A stretch of 5,751 nucleotides of DNA. Origin: Kiritimatiellia bacterium (GTDB taxonomy: Bacteria > Verrucomicrobiota > Kiritimatiellia > RFP12 > UBA1067). The position numbers and the translations under genes are program-made. The notes beneath the pieces are model-generated. The model searched no databases and was not told where the DNA came from. It worked only from the letters and a program-made list of their open reading frames with translations. Where the stretch lies: assembly GCA_016303225.1 (NCBI GenBank), contig JAEDMC010000177.1, positions 1 to 5,751 of the forward strand, written 5' to 3'. Shown here piece after piece: positions 1 to 5,248 of the stretch (its first letter is position 1; each line of letters begins with the position of its first letter).

Positions 1-59
1 ACGTTGCTGCGGCGATGCTGGCGCTGCTTGTGGCAGTCGGGCTGTTCAGGAGGAAGTGA
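1..59 (+). CDS. 3' end of a gene encoding a C-terminal membrane anchor (PEP-CTERM-like tail), partial
   Basis: Only the last 18 codons are in the window, in the frame beginning at base 3, with stop TGA at 57-59. They read as an uninterrupted hydrophobic stretch, VAAAMLALLVAVGLF, followed by RRK and the stop. A transmembrane helix closed by a short basic cluster at the extreme C terminus is the pattern of PEP-CTERM and similar sorting tails of exported surface proteins. The diagnostic PEP motif would lie upstream of the window and cannot be seen. The alternative is that these bases are non-coding, because a minus-strand frame (the transposase relic) is also open here. Function is unknown. Confidence 0.4.
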   Translation, partial: VAAAMLALLVAVGLFRRK

Positions 60-80
60 AATGGACGTGAGGGAGGACTC

Positions 81-215
81 CAGGAGCTCGTCGTCCGACA
101 GCTCGCGGGGATCCGGCACGTAGACGAGGATGTGGAAGTGGTTGCTCATGAAGCAATACGCCAGCACCTCCACGCAGGAAAACGTCGCAACGCGCCAAAG
201 CCGTTCGACCGCCAT
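81..215 (-). pseudogene. Fragment of a REP-associated (Y1/RAYT, HUH) transposase
   Basis: Read on the minus strand from about 215 down to 81, the translation contains LWRVATFSCVEVLAYC, then FMSNHFHILVYVPDP and RELSDDELL. This is the central block of the Y1_Tnp/RAYT transposase family, single-stranded DNA endonucleases that mobilise REP-type palindromes. The HFH triplet (bases 132-140) is the metal-binding HUH motif. The usual N-terminal part (YHxxSR region) is not present upstream of 215 in any frame. Similarity also fades after about 81, before the catalytic tyrosine. The frame stays open to the window edge, but the protein would lack essential parts. I read it as a decayed remnant truncated at both ends between the left-edge gene and the Rrf2 gene, with no promoter or RBS of its own. 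Confidence 0.65.
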
Positions 216-236
216 CGCGCGGCAGATTGGCCGGCA

Positions 237-266
237 AAGACAAGGGCAGGCGATTTGTGGTATAAT
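237..266 (+). promoter_or_regulatory. Probable sigma70 promoter of the Rrf2 gene
   Basis: A perfect TATAAT -10 box lies at 261-266, about 20 bases before the start codon. The best -35 candidate is AAGACA at 237-242 (four of six consensus bases) with an 18-bp spacer. The predicted leader is very short and carries the RBS AGAAAGG (274-280). TCAC (266-269) and GTGA (283-286) flank this leader as an imperfect dyad, which could be an autoregulatory site, but that is weak. Confidence 0.55.
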
Positions 267-287
267 CACAACTAGAAAGGTAGTGAT

Positions 288-785
288 ATGGCTGGTAAAA
301 AAAAGGATCCTTCGGCGAGTGCCGCGGCGTGTGCACAGAAAGCGCTGAAGATTTCGGCGAAGGCGCGGTATGCGCTCAGGGCGCTCATTGATGTGGCTTC
401 TCATGCGGAATCTGATAGCCCTCGAACGGGGGCTGCAATTGCCAAGGAGCAGCATCTCTCCGAAAAATTTCTATCCCGCATTGTGATTCCGCTGCGCAGA
501 AATGGTCTTTTGTGCTCGGTTCGCGGCAACATCGGTGGATTTCGTCTGGCTAAGAGTCCGGATGACATTACGCTTCTTGAAATTATCGAGACGATGCAAG
601 GTCCGCTCGCCATTTTAGACTGTCTGCAGCCGCGACATGATTGTCCAAAGCGAAAGAACTGTCTCGCGCGCCGGGTGTGGGCAGATGTGAATAGCGCCTT
701 TGCCAATACGCTCGAAAGCGTGACGCTAGCCCACATTCTCGCCCGCGATCCCAAGGCTGCGCAGGCGCTTGAGTACTGCATTTAA
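288..785 (+). CDS. Rrf2-family transcriptional regulator (IscR/CymR-like) with three candidate cluster-ligand cysteines
   Basis: This 165-aa protein matches the Rrf2 family of dimeric winged-helix DNA-binding regulators. The core starts at about residue 21 with KISAKARYALRALIDVA. The recognition helix region is about 47-73 (IAKEQHLSEKFLSRIV), and the wing is SVRGNIGGFRLAK (about 77-89). Cys112, Cys119 and Cys125 (C-x6-C-x5-C) fall just after the wing and linker helix, where IscR and NsrR hold the three Cys ligands of an Fe-S cluster. CymR-type cysteine repressors typically lack them. A Lys/Ala-rich extension of about 20 residues precedes the usual start. No in-frame alternative start exists there, and AGAAAGG seven bases before the ATG supports position 288. 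Directly upstream of cysK, it is a likely local regulator of sulfur or Fe-S genes. Whether it senses cysteine status, an Fe-S cluster or nitric oxide cannot be read from sequence. Confidence 0.9.
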   Translation: MAGKKKDPSASAAACAQKALKISAKARYALRALIDVASHAESDSPRTGAAIAKEQHLSEKFLSRIVIPLRRNGLLCSVRGNIGGFRLAKSPDDITLLEIIETMQGPLAILDCLQPRHDCPKRKNCLARRVWADVNSAFANTLESVTLAHILARDPKAAQALEYCI

Positions 786-815
786 AGCTTGATTAATCTT
801 TTTCTACTTTGGCGG

Positions 816-845
816 TTGACATAGAAGAGATGCATGTGCTATACT
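816..845 (+). promoter_or_regulatory. Strong sigma70 promoter of cysK
   Basis: A perfect TTGACA -35 (816-821) is followed after 18 bp by TATACT (840-845, five of six). TG at 837-838 is placed as an extended -10 element. Transcription should start near 852, giving a leader of about 54 nt. It is the best promoter in the window and lets cysK and the LysR gene be expressed independently of the Rrf2 gene. Confidence 0.8.
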
Positions 846-855
846 ATGTTCAGTT

Positions 856-872
856 CCTACCATAAGAGTAGG
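856..872 (+). promoter_or_regulatory. Candidate operator: CCTAC-N7-GTAGG dyad downstream of the cysK promoter
   Basis: CCTAC (856-860) and GTAGG (868-872) form a perfect 5-bp inverted repeat around the 7-bp spacer CATAAGA. The site begins just after the predicted cysK transcription start, a position where a bound repressor would block initiation or early elongation. The same CTAC-N7-GTAG core recurs at 4351-4365 before the outer-membrane protein gene. The encoded Rrf2 protein is the obvious candidate binder, but that is inference. The arms are too short for a terminator hairpin. Confidence 0.5.
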
Positions 873-905
873 ATTAACAATTGAGCAAAGAAAGGCGGTG
901 CCAAA

Positions 906-1826
906 ATGGCGAAGGTGGCTAAAACGATTCTGGAAAAGGTGGGCGGTACGCCGCTCGTTGAGATATCCTCTAAACTCAACAAGAGTGCTGCGCGCGTGTT
1001 GGTCAAGGTTGAGTTTTTCAACCCAGGCGGCAGTGTGAAGGATCGCATTGCGTTCGCGATGGTCGAGGATGCCGAGAAGCGCGGACTTCTCAAGCCGGGG
1101 GCGACAATCGTGGAGCCGACGAGCGGCAATACAGGGGTGGGGCTTGCGCTTGTCGCAGCGGTAAAGGGTTATCATCTTGTTCTCACGATGCCAGAGACGA
1201 TGAGCATCGAGCGCCGGAAGCTTGCGGCGGCCTATGGCGCGGAGATTGTCCTCACGCCCGGCACTGAGGGCATGAAGGGTGCGATCGCCAAAGCGAACGA
1301 GATTGCGTCGGCACGCGGCGGCATCATTCTACAGCAGTTTGAAAATCCTGCGAATCCAGCCTATCATCAGGTGACGACGGGTCCCGAAATCTGGGCGGAT
1401 GCTGACGGGCAAATCGATGCGTTCGTAGCCGGCGTTGGCACGGGCGGTACGATTACGGGCGCGGGCAAATACTTGAAGGAGAAGAATCCCGCAATCTCGA
1501 TTTTCGCGGTCGAGCCAGATACATCGCCGGTTCTTTCTCAAGGCAAGGCGGGTCCTCACAAGATCCAGGGTATTGGCGCCGGCTTCGTGCCGAAGGTGCT
1601 TGACCGCGAGATTCTTACGGACATCATCACGGTCTCGGCGGAAAATGCTGGCATCACGGCGCGTGCCGCTGCGGCGCAGGATGGTCTCCTGGTGGGCATT
1701 TCTTCGGGGGCGGCGCTATACGCGGCGCTGGAACTAGCGAAGAAGCCCGAGTGGGCCGGCAAAACGATCGTCGCACTTCTTCCAGATACGGGCGAGCGTT
1801 ATCTTTCGACCTGGCTCTTCGCATGA
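906..1826 (+). CDS. cysK: Cysteine synthase (O-acetylserine sulfhydrylase), PLP-dependent
   Basis: This 306-aa cytoplasmic enzyme converts O-acetylserine and sulfide to cysteine and acetate. It has the fold-type II PLP signature of the family. NPGGSVKDR (39-47) carries the Schiff-base Lys45. TSGNTG (72-77) is the substrate-binding loop, and GTGGT (178-182) is the phosphate-binding glycine loop. GISSGAA (264-270) carries the Ser that contacts the PLP ring nitrogen, and LPDTGERYLST is the usual C-terminal block. Length is normal for CysK. The start at 906 places VAKTILEKVGGTPL where homologues begin, with AAAGG (891-895) as RBS. No cysE for O-acetylserine supply is in the window. The stop overlaps the next start as ATGA, so the LysR gene is probably translationally coupled. 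CysK rather than CysM is favoured by the overall match, though substrate choice is not proven. Confidence 0.95.
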   Translation: MAKVAKTILEKVGGTPLVEISSKLNKSAARVLVKVEFFNPGGSVKDRIAFAMVEDAEKRGLLKPGATIVEPTSGNTGVGLALVAAVKGYHLVLTMPETMSIERRKLAAAYGAEIVLTPGTEGMKGAIAKANEIASARGGIILQQFENPANPAYHQVTTGPEIWADADGQIDAFVAGVGTGGTITGAGKYLKEKNPAISIFAVEPDTSPVLSQGKAGPHKIQGIGAGFVPKVLDREILTDIITVSAENAGITARAAAAQDGLLVGISSGAALYAALELAKKPEWAGKTIVALLPDTGERYLSTWLFA

Positions 1827-2734
1827 CGCTCCAGCAGTTAAAATACGTCGATGCCGTGGCGACCTACGGCAGTCTGAGCGAGGCTTCGCGACGCGTGTTC
1901 GTCACGCAGCCTTCGCTCACAGAGGCAATCCGAACCCTTGAGGAGGAGCTTCGGATTGCCATCTTCTCGCGTGCCAGCCGCGGCGTGACCGTGACGCGTG
2001 AAGGCGACGAGTTCCTCTCCTCTGCGCGGCAGATTCTTGAGGATGCCGCGCGCATTCAGGCGAAGTACACGGGCAAGGCTGTGCGATTACCGCAATTCGC
2101 AGTCTCGACCCAGCATTACGCCTTTGCGGTCGAAGCGTTTATGGACGTGGTGCGTGAATTCGGGGTCAATCGCAGCAGTTATGACTTTACGCTACGTGAG
2201 ACGGTGACGAGCGAGATTATCGACGATGTCGCGCGACACCGCAGCGAAGTTGGCGTGTTGTATCTTTCGAAGCGCAACAAGACTGCGCTCGGCAAGATTC
2301 TCCGCAAGGAGGAACTCGTGTTCGACGAGCTGTTTGTCTCTAAGCCCCATGTCTTTCTCGGCAAGGGCCACCCGCTTGCGAGGAGAAAATCGGTCGATCC
2401 CGGTCAACTTGACGACTATCCCTTTATTTCCTTCGAGCAAGGCTCGGAGAATGCGCTCTATTATGCCGAGGAGGTGATGCCGTCCATCGACCGCAAGAAG
2501 AATATCCGCGTGCGCGATCGCGCGACGATGACAAATCTGATCCTCGGTCTTGATGGTTATACGGTTGCATCAGGCGCGCTTTCGGAGCTGCTGAACGGAC
2601 CCGAACTTGTCGCCGTGCCGCTCGTCTACGACGATGAGATTCGTGTCGGCCTTGTCCATCGCAAGGATGTTCCGCTGTCGCGTCCCGGAAACGCTTTCGT
2701 TCAGGCAGTTCGCTCACGAGTCGCGTCTCTATGA
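1823..2734 (+). CDS. LysR-family regulator, CmbR/MetR-like (sulfur amino-acid control)
   Basis: This 303-aa LysR-type regulator has an N-terminal winged helix-turn-helix (about 5-62; SLSEASRRVFVTQPSLTEAI) and a linker helix (about 63-90). The effector-binding domain follows, including AVSTQHYAFAVEAF (93-106), KPHVFLGKGHPLA and GLDGYTVASGALSEL. From memory of the family, the effector domain resembles a LysR subgroup common in Firmicutes that includes CmbR-type regulators of cysteine and methionine genes. No search was possible. An open frame extends upstream to 1751, but those codons lie inside cysK. ATG 1823 overlaps the cysK stop as ATGA, and LQQLKYVDAV follows it immediately, as expected for a LysR N terminus, so 1823 is the start. 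Unlike most LysR genes it is co-directional and coupled to a target-like gene rather than divergent. Cysteine precursors are the likely effectors by analogy. Confidence 0.9.
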   Translation: MTLQQLKYVDAVATYGSLSEASRRVFVTQPSLTEAIRTLEEELRIAIFSRASRGVTVTREGDEFLSSARQILEDAARIQAKYTGKAVRLPQFAVSTQHYAFAVEAFMDVVREFGVNRSSYDFTLRETVTSEIIDDVARHRSEVGVLYLSKRNKTALGKILRKEELVFDELFVSKPHVFLGKGHPLARRKSVDPGQLDDYPFISFEQGSENALYYAEEVMPSIDRKKNIRVRDRATMTNLILGLDGYTVASGALSELLNGPELVAVPLVYDDEIRVGLVHRKDVPLSRPGNAFVQAVRSRVASL

Positions 2735-2738
2735 TAAA

Positions 2739-2761
2739 CGCCGCCAGCCAGCGGCGGCTGG
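2739..2761 (+). repeat. GC-rich palindrome with two mutually exclusive hairpins
   Basis: Five bases after the LysR stop, two overlapping stems are possible. One is GCCGCC (2740-2745) with GGCGGC (2753-2758). The other is CCAGCC (2744-2749) with GGCTGG (2756-2761). Both have 6-7 nt loops. No T-run follows, so it is not a standard intrinsic terminator. It could be a weak transcript stabiliser, a factor-assisted stop, or a REP-like palindrome of the kind RAYT enzymes act on. Confidence 0.45.
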
Positions 2762-2762
2762 G

Positions 2763-2904
2763 GCGGAAAATTGCGAAAGCGGTCCTGCGGGTATGACGGC
2801 CGGGATTTATGCGGCACACGCAGGGATGAAGCCTGTCGTGTCTTCCCAGAGATGCGAAGTATTGGGGCCGCAGTATTTCCACGTGCCTGACCTGTTATAG
2901 GTAG
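2763..2904 (+). pseudogene. trxB: Thioredoxin reductase (trxB) relic with internal deletion and frameshift
   Basis: Two pieces of one protein family lie end to end in different frames. In the frame of base 2766, bases 2778-2840 encode SGPAGMTAGIYAA followed by HAGMKPVV, the FAD-binding GxGxxG region at the N terminus of TrxB. In the next frame, bases 2842-2901 encode LPRDAKYWGRSISTCLTCYR. This matches the TrxB redox block, usually like LP...WGRGVSTCATCDGFFYRG, including a CxxC whose Cys codons are at 2884 and 2893. About 90 residues between the blocks are missing, and everything after the CxxC, including the NADPH-binding remainder, is absent. The relic follows the LysR stop closely, so trxB was probably once the third gene of a cysK-LysR-trxB unit. 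It cannot make a working enzyme. A TrxB would supply reduced thioredoxin, which sulfate assimilation uses. Family assignment is from motif recognition. Confidence 0.7.
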
Positions 2905-2911
2905 GACCTAT
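2897..2911 (+). promoter_or_regulatory. Perfect 15-bp palindrome upstream of metY, candidate LysR-type box
   Basis: ATAGGT-AGG-ACCTAT is a perfect 6-bp inverted repeat with a 3-bp centre. T2898 and A2910 are separated by 11 bases, the T-N11-A form of LysR-family binding sites. It lies about 45-55 bp before the predicted metY start, where LysR-type activators usually bind. The adjacent LysR protein is the natural candidate. The stretch also contains GGTAG twice, 12 bp apart (2900-2904 and 2912-2916), matching half of the dyad before cysK, so an Rrf2 contact is an alternative. Confidence 0.45.
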
Positions 2912-2917
2912 GGTAGA

Positions 2918-2947
2918 TTGCGGCAGCTTCCGATTGGCAAATATACT
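2918..2947 (+). promoter_or_regulatory. Probable metY promoter with weak -35
   Basis: TATACT (2942-2947) is the -10 box and equals the cysK -10. The best -35 is TTGCGG (2918-2923) at 18 bp, with only TTG conserved. A poor -35 with a palindrome just upstream fits an activator-dependent promoter. The predicted start is near 2954, giving a leader of about 55 nt. Confidence 0.5.
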
Positions 2948-2960
2948 ACCGTGGTGGTAA
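2946..2960 (+). promoter_or_regulatory. Candidate operator overlapping the metY -10 (CTAC-N7-GTAA)
   Basis: CTAC (2946-2949), seven bases, then GTAA (2957-2960) matches seven of eight defined positions of the CTAC-N7-GTAG dyads before cysK and before the outer-membrane protein gene. TACC (2947-2950) and GGTA (2956-2959) also form an exact dyad of their own. It overlaps the last bases of the -10 box and the start site, as a repressor operator would. Confidence 0.4.
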
Positions 2961-3008
2961 ACTATTGCCGTTCCCTGCAATAGGGGTTAGAGAAAGCGAG
3001 GTAATGAC

Positions 3009-4292
3009 ATGAGCGAACAAAAAAAGAAGTATCATCTCGAAACGTTGGCGGTGCACGCGGGACAGGAAGTGCCTGAGTCGGATACCAAGGCGCGCAATGT
3101 GCCGGTCTATCGCACGACGGCATACAATTTCGACAATTCCCAACACGGTGCGGATCTGTTCGCGCTAAAGGTACCGGGTAACATCTACGCCCGCCTGATG
3201 AACCCGACGAACGATGTCCTCGAGAAACGTCTCGCGGCACTTGAAGGTGGCGTGGCGGCTCTGACCGTCTCTTCCGGCACGGCGGCAATTTATTTCACGA
3301 TTACCAATATCGCCAAGGCCGGCGACGAGATTGTCGCGGCGAACAACCTTTACGGCGGAACCTTCACGCAGTTCGATGCGATTCTGCCGCAGCAGAACAT
3401 CACGGTACGCTTCACGAACGTGAACGACTTCGCCGCGGTCGAGGCGGCAATCAGCGAGAAGACGCGCCTTGTCTACATCGAGACGGTCGGCAATCCCGCC
3501 CTTGGCATTGCAGACATCAAGAAGTACGCGGAAATTGCCCACAAGCACGAGCTGCCGCTGGTGGTGGATTCGACCTTCACGCCGCCGACGCTGCTGCGTC
3601 CAATCGAGCATGGCGCAGATATCGTCATCCACTCGCTTTCGAAGTGGATTGGCGGACACGGCGCAGGCATCGGCGGCGCGGTGATTGACGCGGGCACGTT
3701 CAACTGGAAAAACCCGAAGTTCGCGCTCTACAACGAACCCGACCGCGGCTACCACGGTCTTCGCTTTGCGCACGATCTGCCGCTCAACCTCGCGTTCATT
3801 CTGCGCCTGCGCACGGTCGGCCTGCGCAATCAGGGTCCGACGCTCGCCCCTGATGCGGCATGGATTTTCCTGCAGGGTGTCGAGTCGCTGCCGCTGCGCG
3901 TCGCGAAGCACTCGTCGAACGCGCTCAAGGTCGCGGAGTTTCTTGCCAAGCATCCGAAAGTGGCGTGGGTCAAGTACCCAACGCTCTCGGAACCCGAACT
4001 TGCTAAGCAGTATCTCCCCGACGGTGCTGGCGGCATGGTTGTCTTCGGCGTGAAGGGTGGCAGTGCCGAGGCCCGCAAGCTGGTGGATTCTGTTCCGCTC
4101 TTCTCTATTCTCGCCAATGTCGGCGACGCGAAGAGCTTGATCATCCACCCCGCCTCCACCACGCATTCGCAGGTCTCCGACGAGGAGCAGCGCAAGGCTG
4201 GGCTTCAGCCCGAGCTCATCCGCCTCTCGATCGGTCTCGAGCACGAGGACGACATCATCGCCGCGCTTGAGGAAGGTCTCGCCCAGATTTGA
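3009..4292 (+). CDS. metY: O-acetylhomoserine sulfhydrylase (Cys/Met-metabolism PLP enzyme)
   Basis: This 427-aa cytoplasmic PLP enzyme belongs to the cystathionine gamma-synthase superfamily (fold type I), MetY branch. It makes homocysteine from O-acetylhomoserine and sulfide, the direct-sulfhydrylation route to methionine. LETLAVHAGQE (10-20) is the usual N terminus. YARLMNPT (60-67) gives the Tyr and Arg that hold PLP phosphate across the dimer, and SSGTAA (88-93) is the phosphate loop. VVDSTF (185-190) carries the PLP-binding Asp187, and SLSKWIGGHG (209-218) the Schiff-base Lys212. Length and the VPVYRTTAYNF and NPALGIADI blocks favour MetY over the roughly 380-residue MetB/MetC enzymes. 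The start at 3009 has GCGAGGT (2996-3002) seven bases upstream. metX and metE/metH are not in the window. An intrinsic terminator follows six bases after the stop. The alternative is a homologue with O-acetylserine side activity. Confidence 0.93.
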   Translation: MSEQKKKYHLETLAVHAGQEVPESDTKARNVPVYRTTAYNFDNSQHGADLFALKVPGNIYARLMNPTNDVLEKRLAALEGGVAALTVSSGTAAIYFTITNIAKAGDEIVAANNLYGGTFTQFDAILPQQNITVRFTNVNDFAAVEAAISEKTRLVYIETVGNPALGIADIKKYAEIAHKHELPLVVDSTFTPPTLLRPIEHGADIVIHSLSKWIGGHGAGIGGAVIDAGTFNWKNPKFALYNEPDRGYHGLRFAHDLPLNLAFILRLRTVGLRNQGPTLAPDAAWIFLQGVESLPLRVAKHSSNALKVAEFLAKHPKVAWVKYPTLSEPELAKQYLPDGAGGMVVFGVKGGSAEARKLVDSVPLFSILANVGDAKSLIIHPASTTHSQVSDEEQRKAGLQPELIRLSIGLEHEDDIIAALEEGLAQI

Positions 4293-4297
4293 CCCAT

Positions 4298-4338
4298 CAC
4301 CCCGCCCCGCCGACAACTTCGTCGAGCGGGGTGTTTTT
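4298..4338 (+). terminator. Intrinsic terminator after metY
   Basis: CACCCCGC (4298-4305) pairs perfectly with GCGGGGTG (4326-4333), followed at once by TTTTT (4334-4338). Within the loop, CGAC (4311-4314) can pair with GTCG (4321-4324), capping the structure with a second short stem. It begins six bases after the metY stop and should end most metY transcripts. Only 43 bp then remain before the next start codon. Confidence 0.85.
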
Positions 4339-4350
4339 AGCACCTAAATA

Positions 4351-4365
4351 CTACCAATTCAGTAG
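4351..4365 (+). promoter_or_regulatory. Candidate operator CTAC-N7-GTAG before the outer-membrane protein gene
   Basis: CTAC (4351-4354), spacer CAATTCA, GTAG (4362-4365) is a 4-bp dyad with the same core and spacing as the site before cysK. AAATACTACC just upstream and into it (4346-4355) differs at one base from ATATACTACC at the metY -10 (2941-2950). AATACT (4347-4352) may therefore be a -10 box overlapping the operator. No convincing -35 exists, because that position falls in the terminator hairpin. The gene is thus either weakly promoted, activator-dependent, or fed by readthrough. Confidence 0.45.
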
Positions 4366-4381
4366 AGAAAGGAGAGGAAAC

Positions 4382-5245
4382 ATGAACAAGAACATTAAAA
4401 ACATTCTCGCGGCGTCCGTTCTATCCGCTTCGGCGGCCTATGCCGGCGTGCCACTCAACAACCTTCAGGGTGTTGGAGGTATTGCCTTCAACCCCTTGGC
4501 CTATACGGCTGGGCAACCTTGGGACGGAGGTGAAACGAATGTGTTCAACGGCATCGTCTCCAAACCTCAGGTTGGCGGATGGTACGTTAATTTGTCAGAT
4601 TCGGATATCAACTGGTTCGCGATCGGCACGGCGATTACCTTTGGCGAGCGACTTGAGGTTTCATATGGCTATGGCTTCACGGATGCGAAGAAGTACGGCG
4701 ACAAATCAATTGATTCGAACAACCTCGGCGCGAAACTGAGGATTCTGGACGAAAATGCGTTCGAAACTCAGTGGGTGCCAGCGATTGCGGTTGGCGCCGT
4801 CTACAAGCATACGAATACGGATCTTGCCGGTGCCTTCGGACTCGACAAGGACGGGTTTGATTATTATGCGGTCGCTTCGAAGCTCGTCAAGGAGACGCCG
4901 ATCCCTGTTCTGTTGTCGCTCGGCATCCTATACTCGGATGAAGTCGTCAACGGTGTGATCGGGCACGGGCACTACGATGTCTCGTATTTCGCGAACATCG
5001 ACGTCTTGCCGTCCGAGAATATTGCAGTCGGCTTCGAATACAAGTCGGGCGTCGACGCGGAGACGAGCGGCATTAGGAATCACGACTATTACGACGGACA
5101 CGTCGCGTGGTTCGTGACTCCCCAGCTTACGCTTGTCGGCGCCTATGCGTACACAGGCGACAAGGATCGGTTCTATCGCGACGGCAATCCTAAAAACCTC
5201 GGATTCGGCAGCGGTCTGGTCCTCTCGGTCCAGTATCAGTTCTGA
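4382..5245 (+). CDS. Outer-membrane beta-barrel protein of unknown function, DUF3034-like
   Basis: This 287-aa protein has a clear Sec signal peptide: basic MNKNIKN, hydrophobic ILAASVLSASA, and probable cleavage after AYA (residue 21). The rest alternates in the way of amphipathic beta-strands (FGERLEVSYGYGF, QWVPAIAVGAVYKH, IAVGFEYKSG, LTLVGAYAYTG) and ends VQYQF. A terminal Phe preceded by alternating aromatics is the sorting signal read by the BAM complex. The order, an early Gly-rich LQGVGG segment then ERLEVSYG, LGAKLRI, PAIAVGAVYKH, and a final VAWF..LTLVGAY block, resembles DUF3034, a family of uncharacterised barrel proteins. That link is from memory. An open frame reaches back to 4289, but those codons run through the metY terminator. 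ATG 4382 has AGGAG (4370-4374) seven bases away and begins the signal peptide. Its operator-like dyad and neighbours hint at a role tied to sulfur nutrition, but its substrate is unknown. Confidence 0.8.
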   Translation: MNKNIKNILAASVLSASAAYAGVPLNNLQGVGGIAFNPLAYTAGQPWDGGETNVFNGIVSKPQVGGWYVNLSDSDINWFAIGTAITFGERLEVSYGYGFTDAKKYGDKSIDSNNLGAKLRILDENAFETQWVPAIAVGAVYKHTNTDLAGAFGLDKDGFDYYAVASKLVKETPIPVLLSLGILYSDEVVNGVIGHGHYDVSYFANIDVLPSENIAVGFEYKSGVDAETSGIRNHDYYDGHVAWFVTPQLTLVGAYAYTGDKDRFYRDGNPKNLGFGSGLVLSVQYQF

Positions 5246-5248
5246 TAA

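Noticed and set aside
46..336. Minus-strand 96-codon frame over the left intergenic region
   Set aside because: It overlaps the Rrf2 start and promoter. The recognisable transposase block is in a neighbouring minus-strand frame, not this one.
130..348. Plus-strand 72-codon frame
   Set aside because: It overlaps the Rrf2 start in another frame, has no family features, and is opposite the transposase relic.
784..805. GATTAATC palindrome followed by T-rich bases after the Rrf2 stop, as a terminator
   Set aside because: The stem is AT-rich and too short to form a stable hairpin.
1751..1822. Upstream in-frame extension of the LysR gene
   Set aside because: These codons lie within cysK, and family N termini begin at ATG 1823.
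2424..2882. Minus-strand 152-codon frame over the LysR 3' end and the following gap
   Set aside because: It is Arg-rich with no family signal, and it is opposite the LysR gene and the trxB relic.
2735..3008. SAM or other sulfur riboswitch before metY
   Set aside because: I found no multi-helix aptamer pattern or expression-platform hairpin. The region is explained by the trxB relic, a palindrome and a promoter.
3165..4343. Long minus-strand open frame of 392 codons opposite metY
   Set aside because: It lies entirely opposite a clear PLP enzyme, is Arg-rich and matches no family I recognise. It is a codon-bias shadow.
4289..4381. Upstream in-frame extension of the outer-membrane protein
   Set aside because: It would translate through the metY terminator and put 31 residues before a proper signal peptide. 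ATG 4382 has a good RBS.
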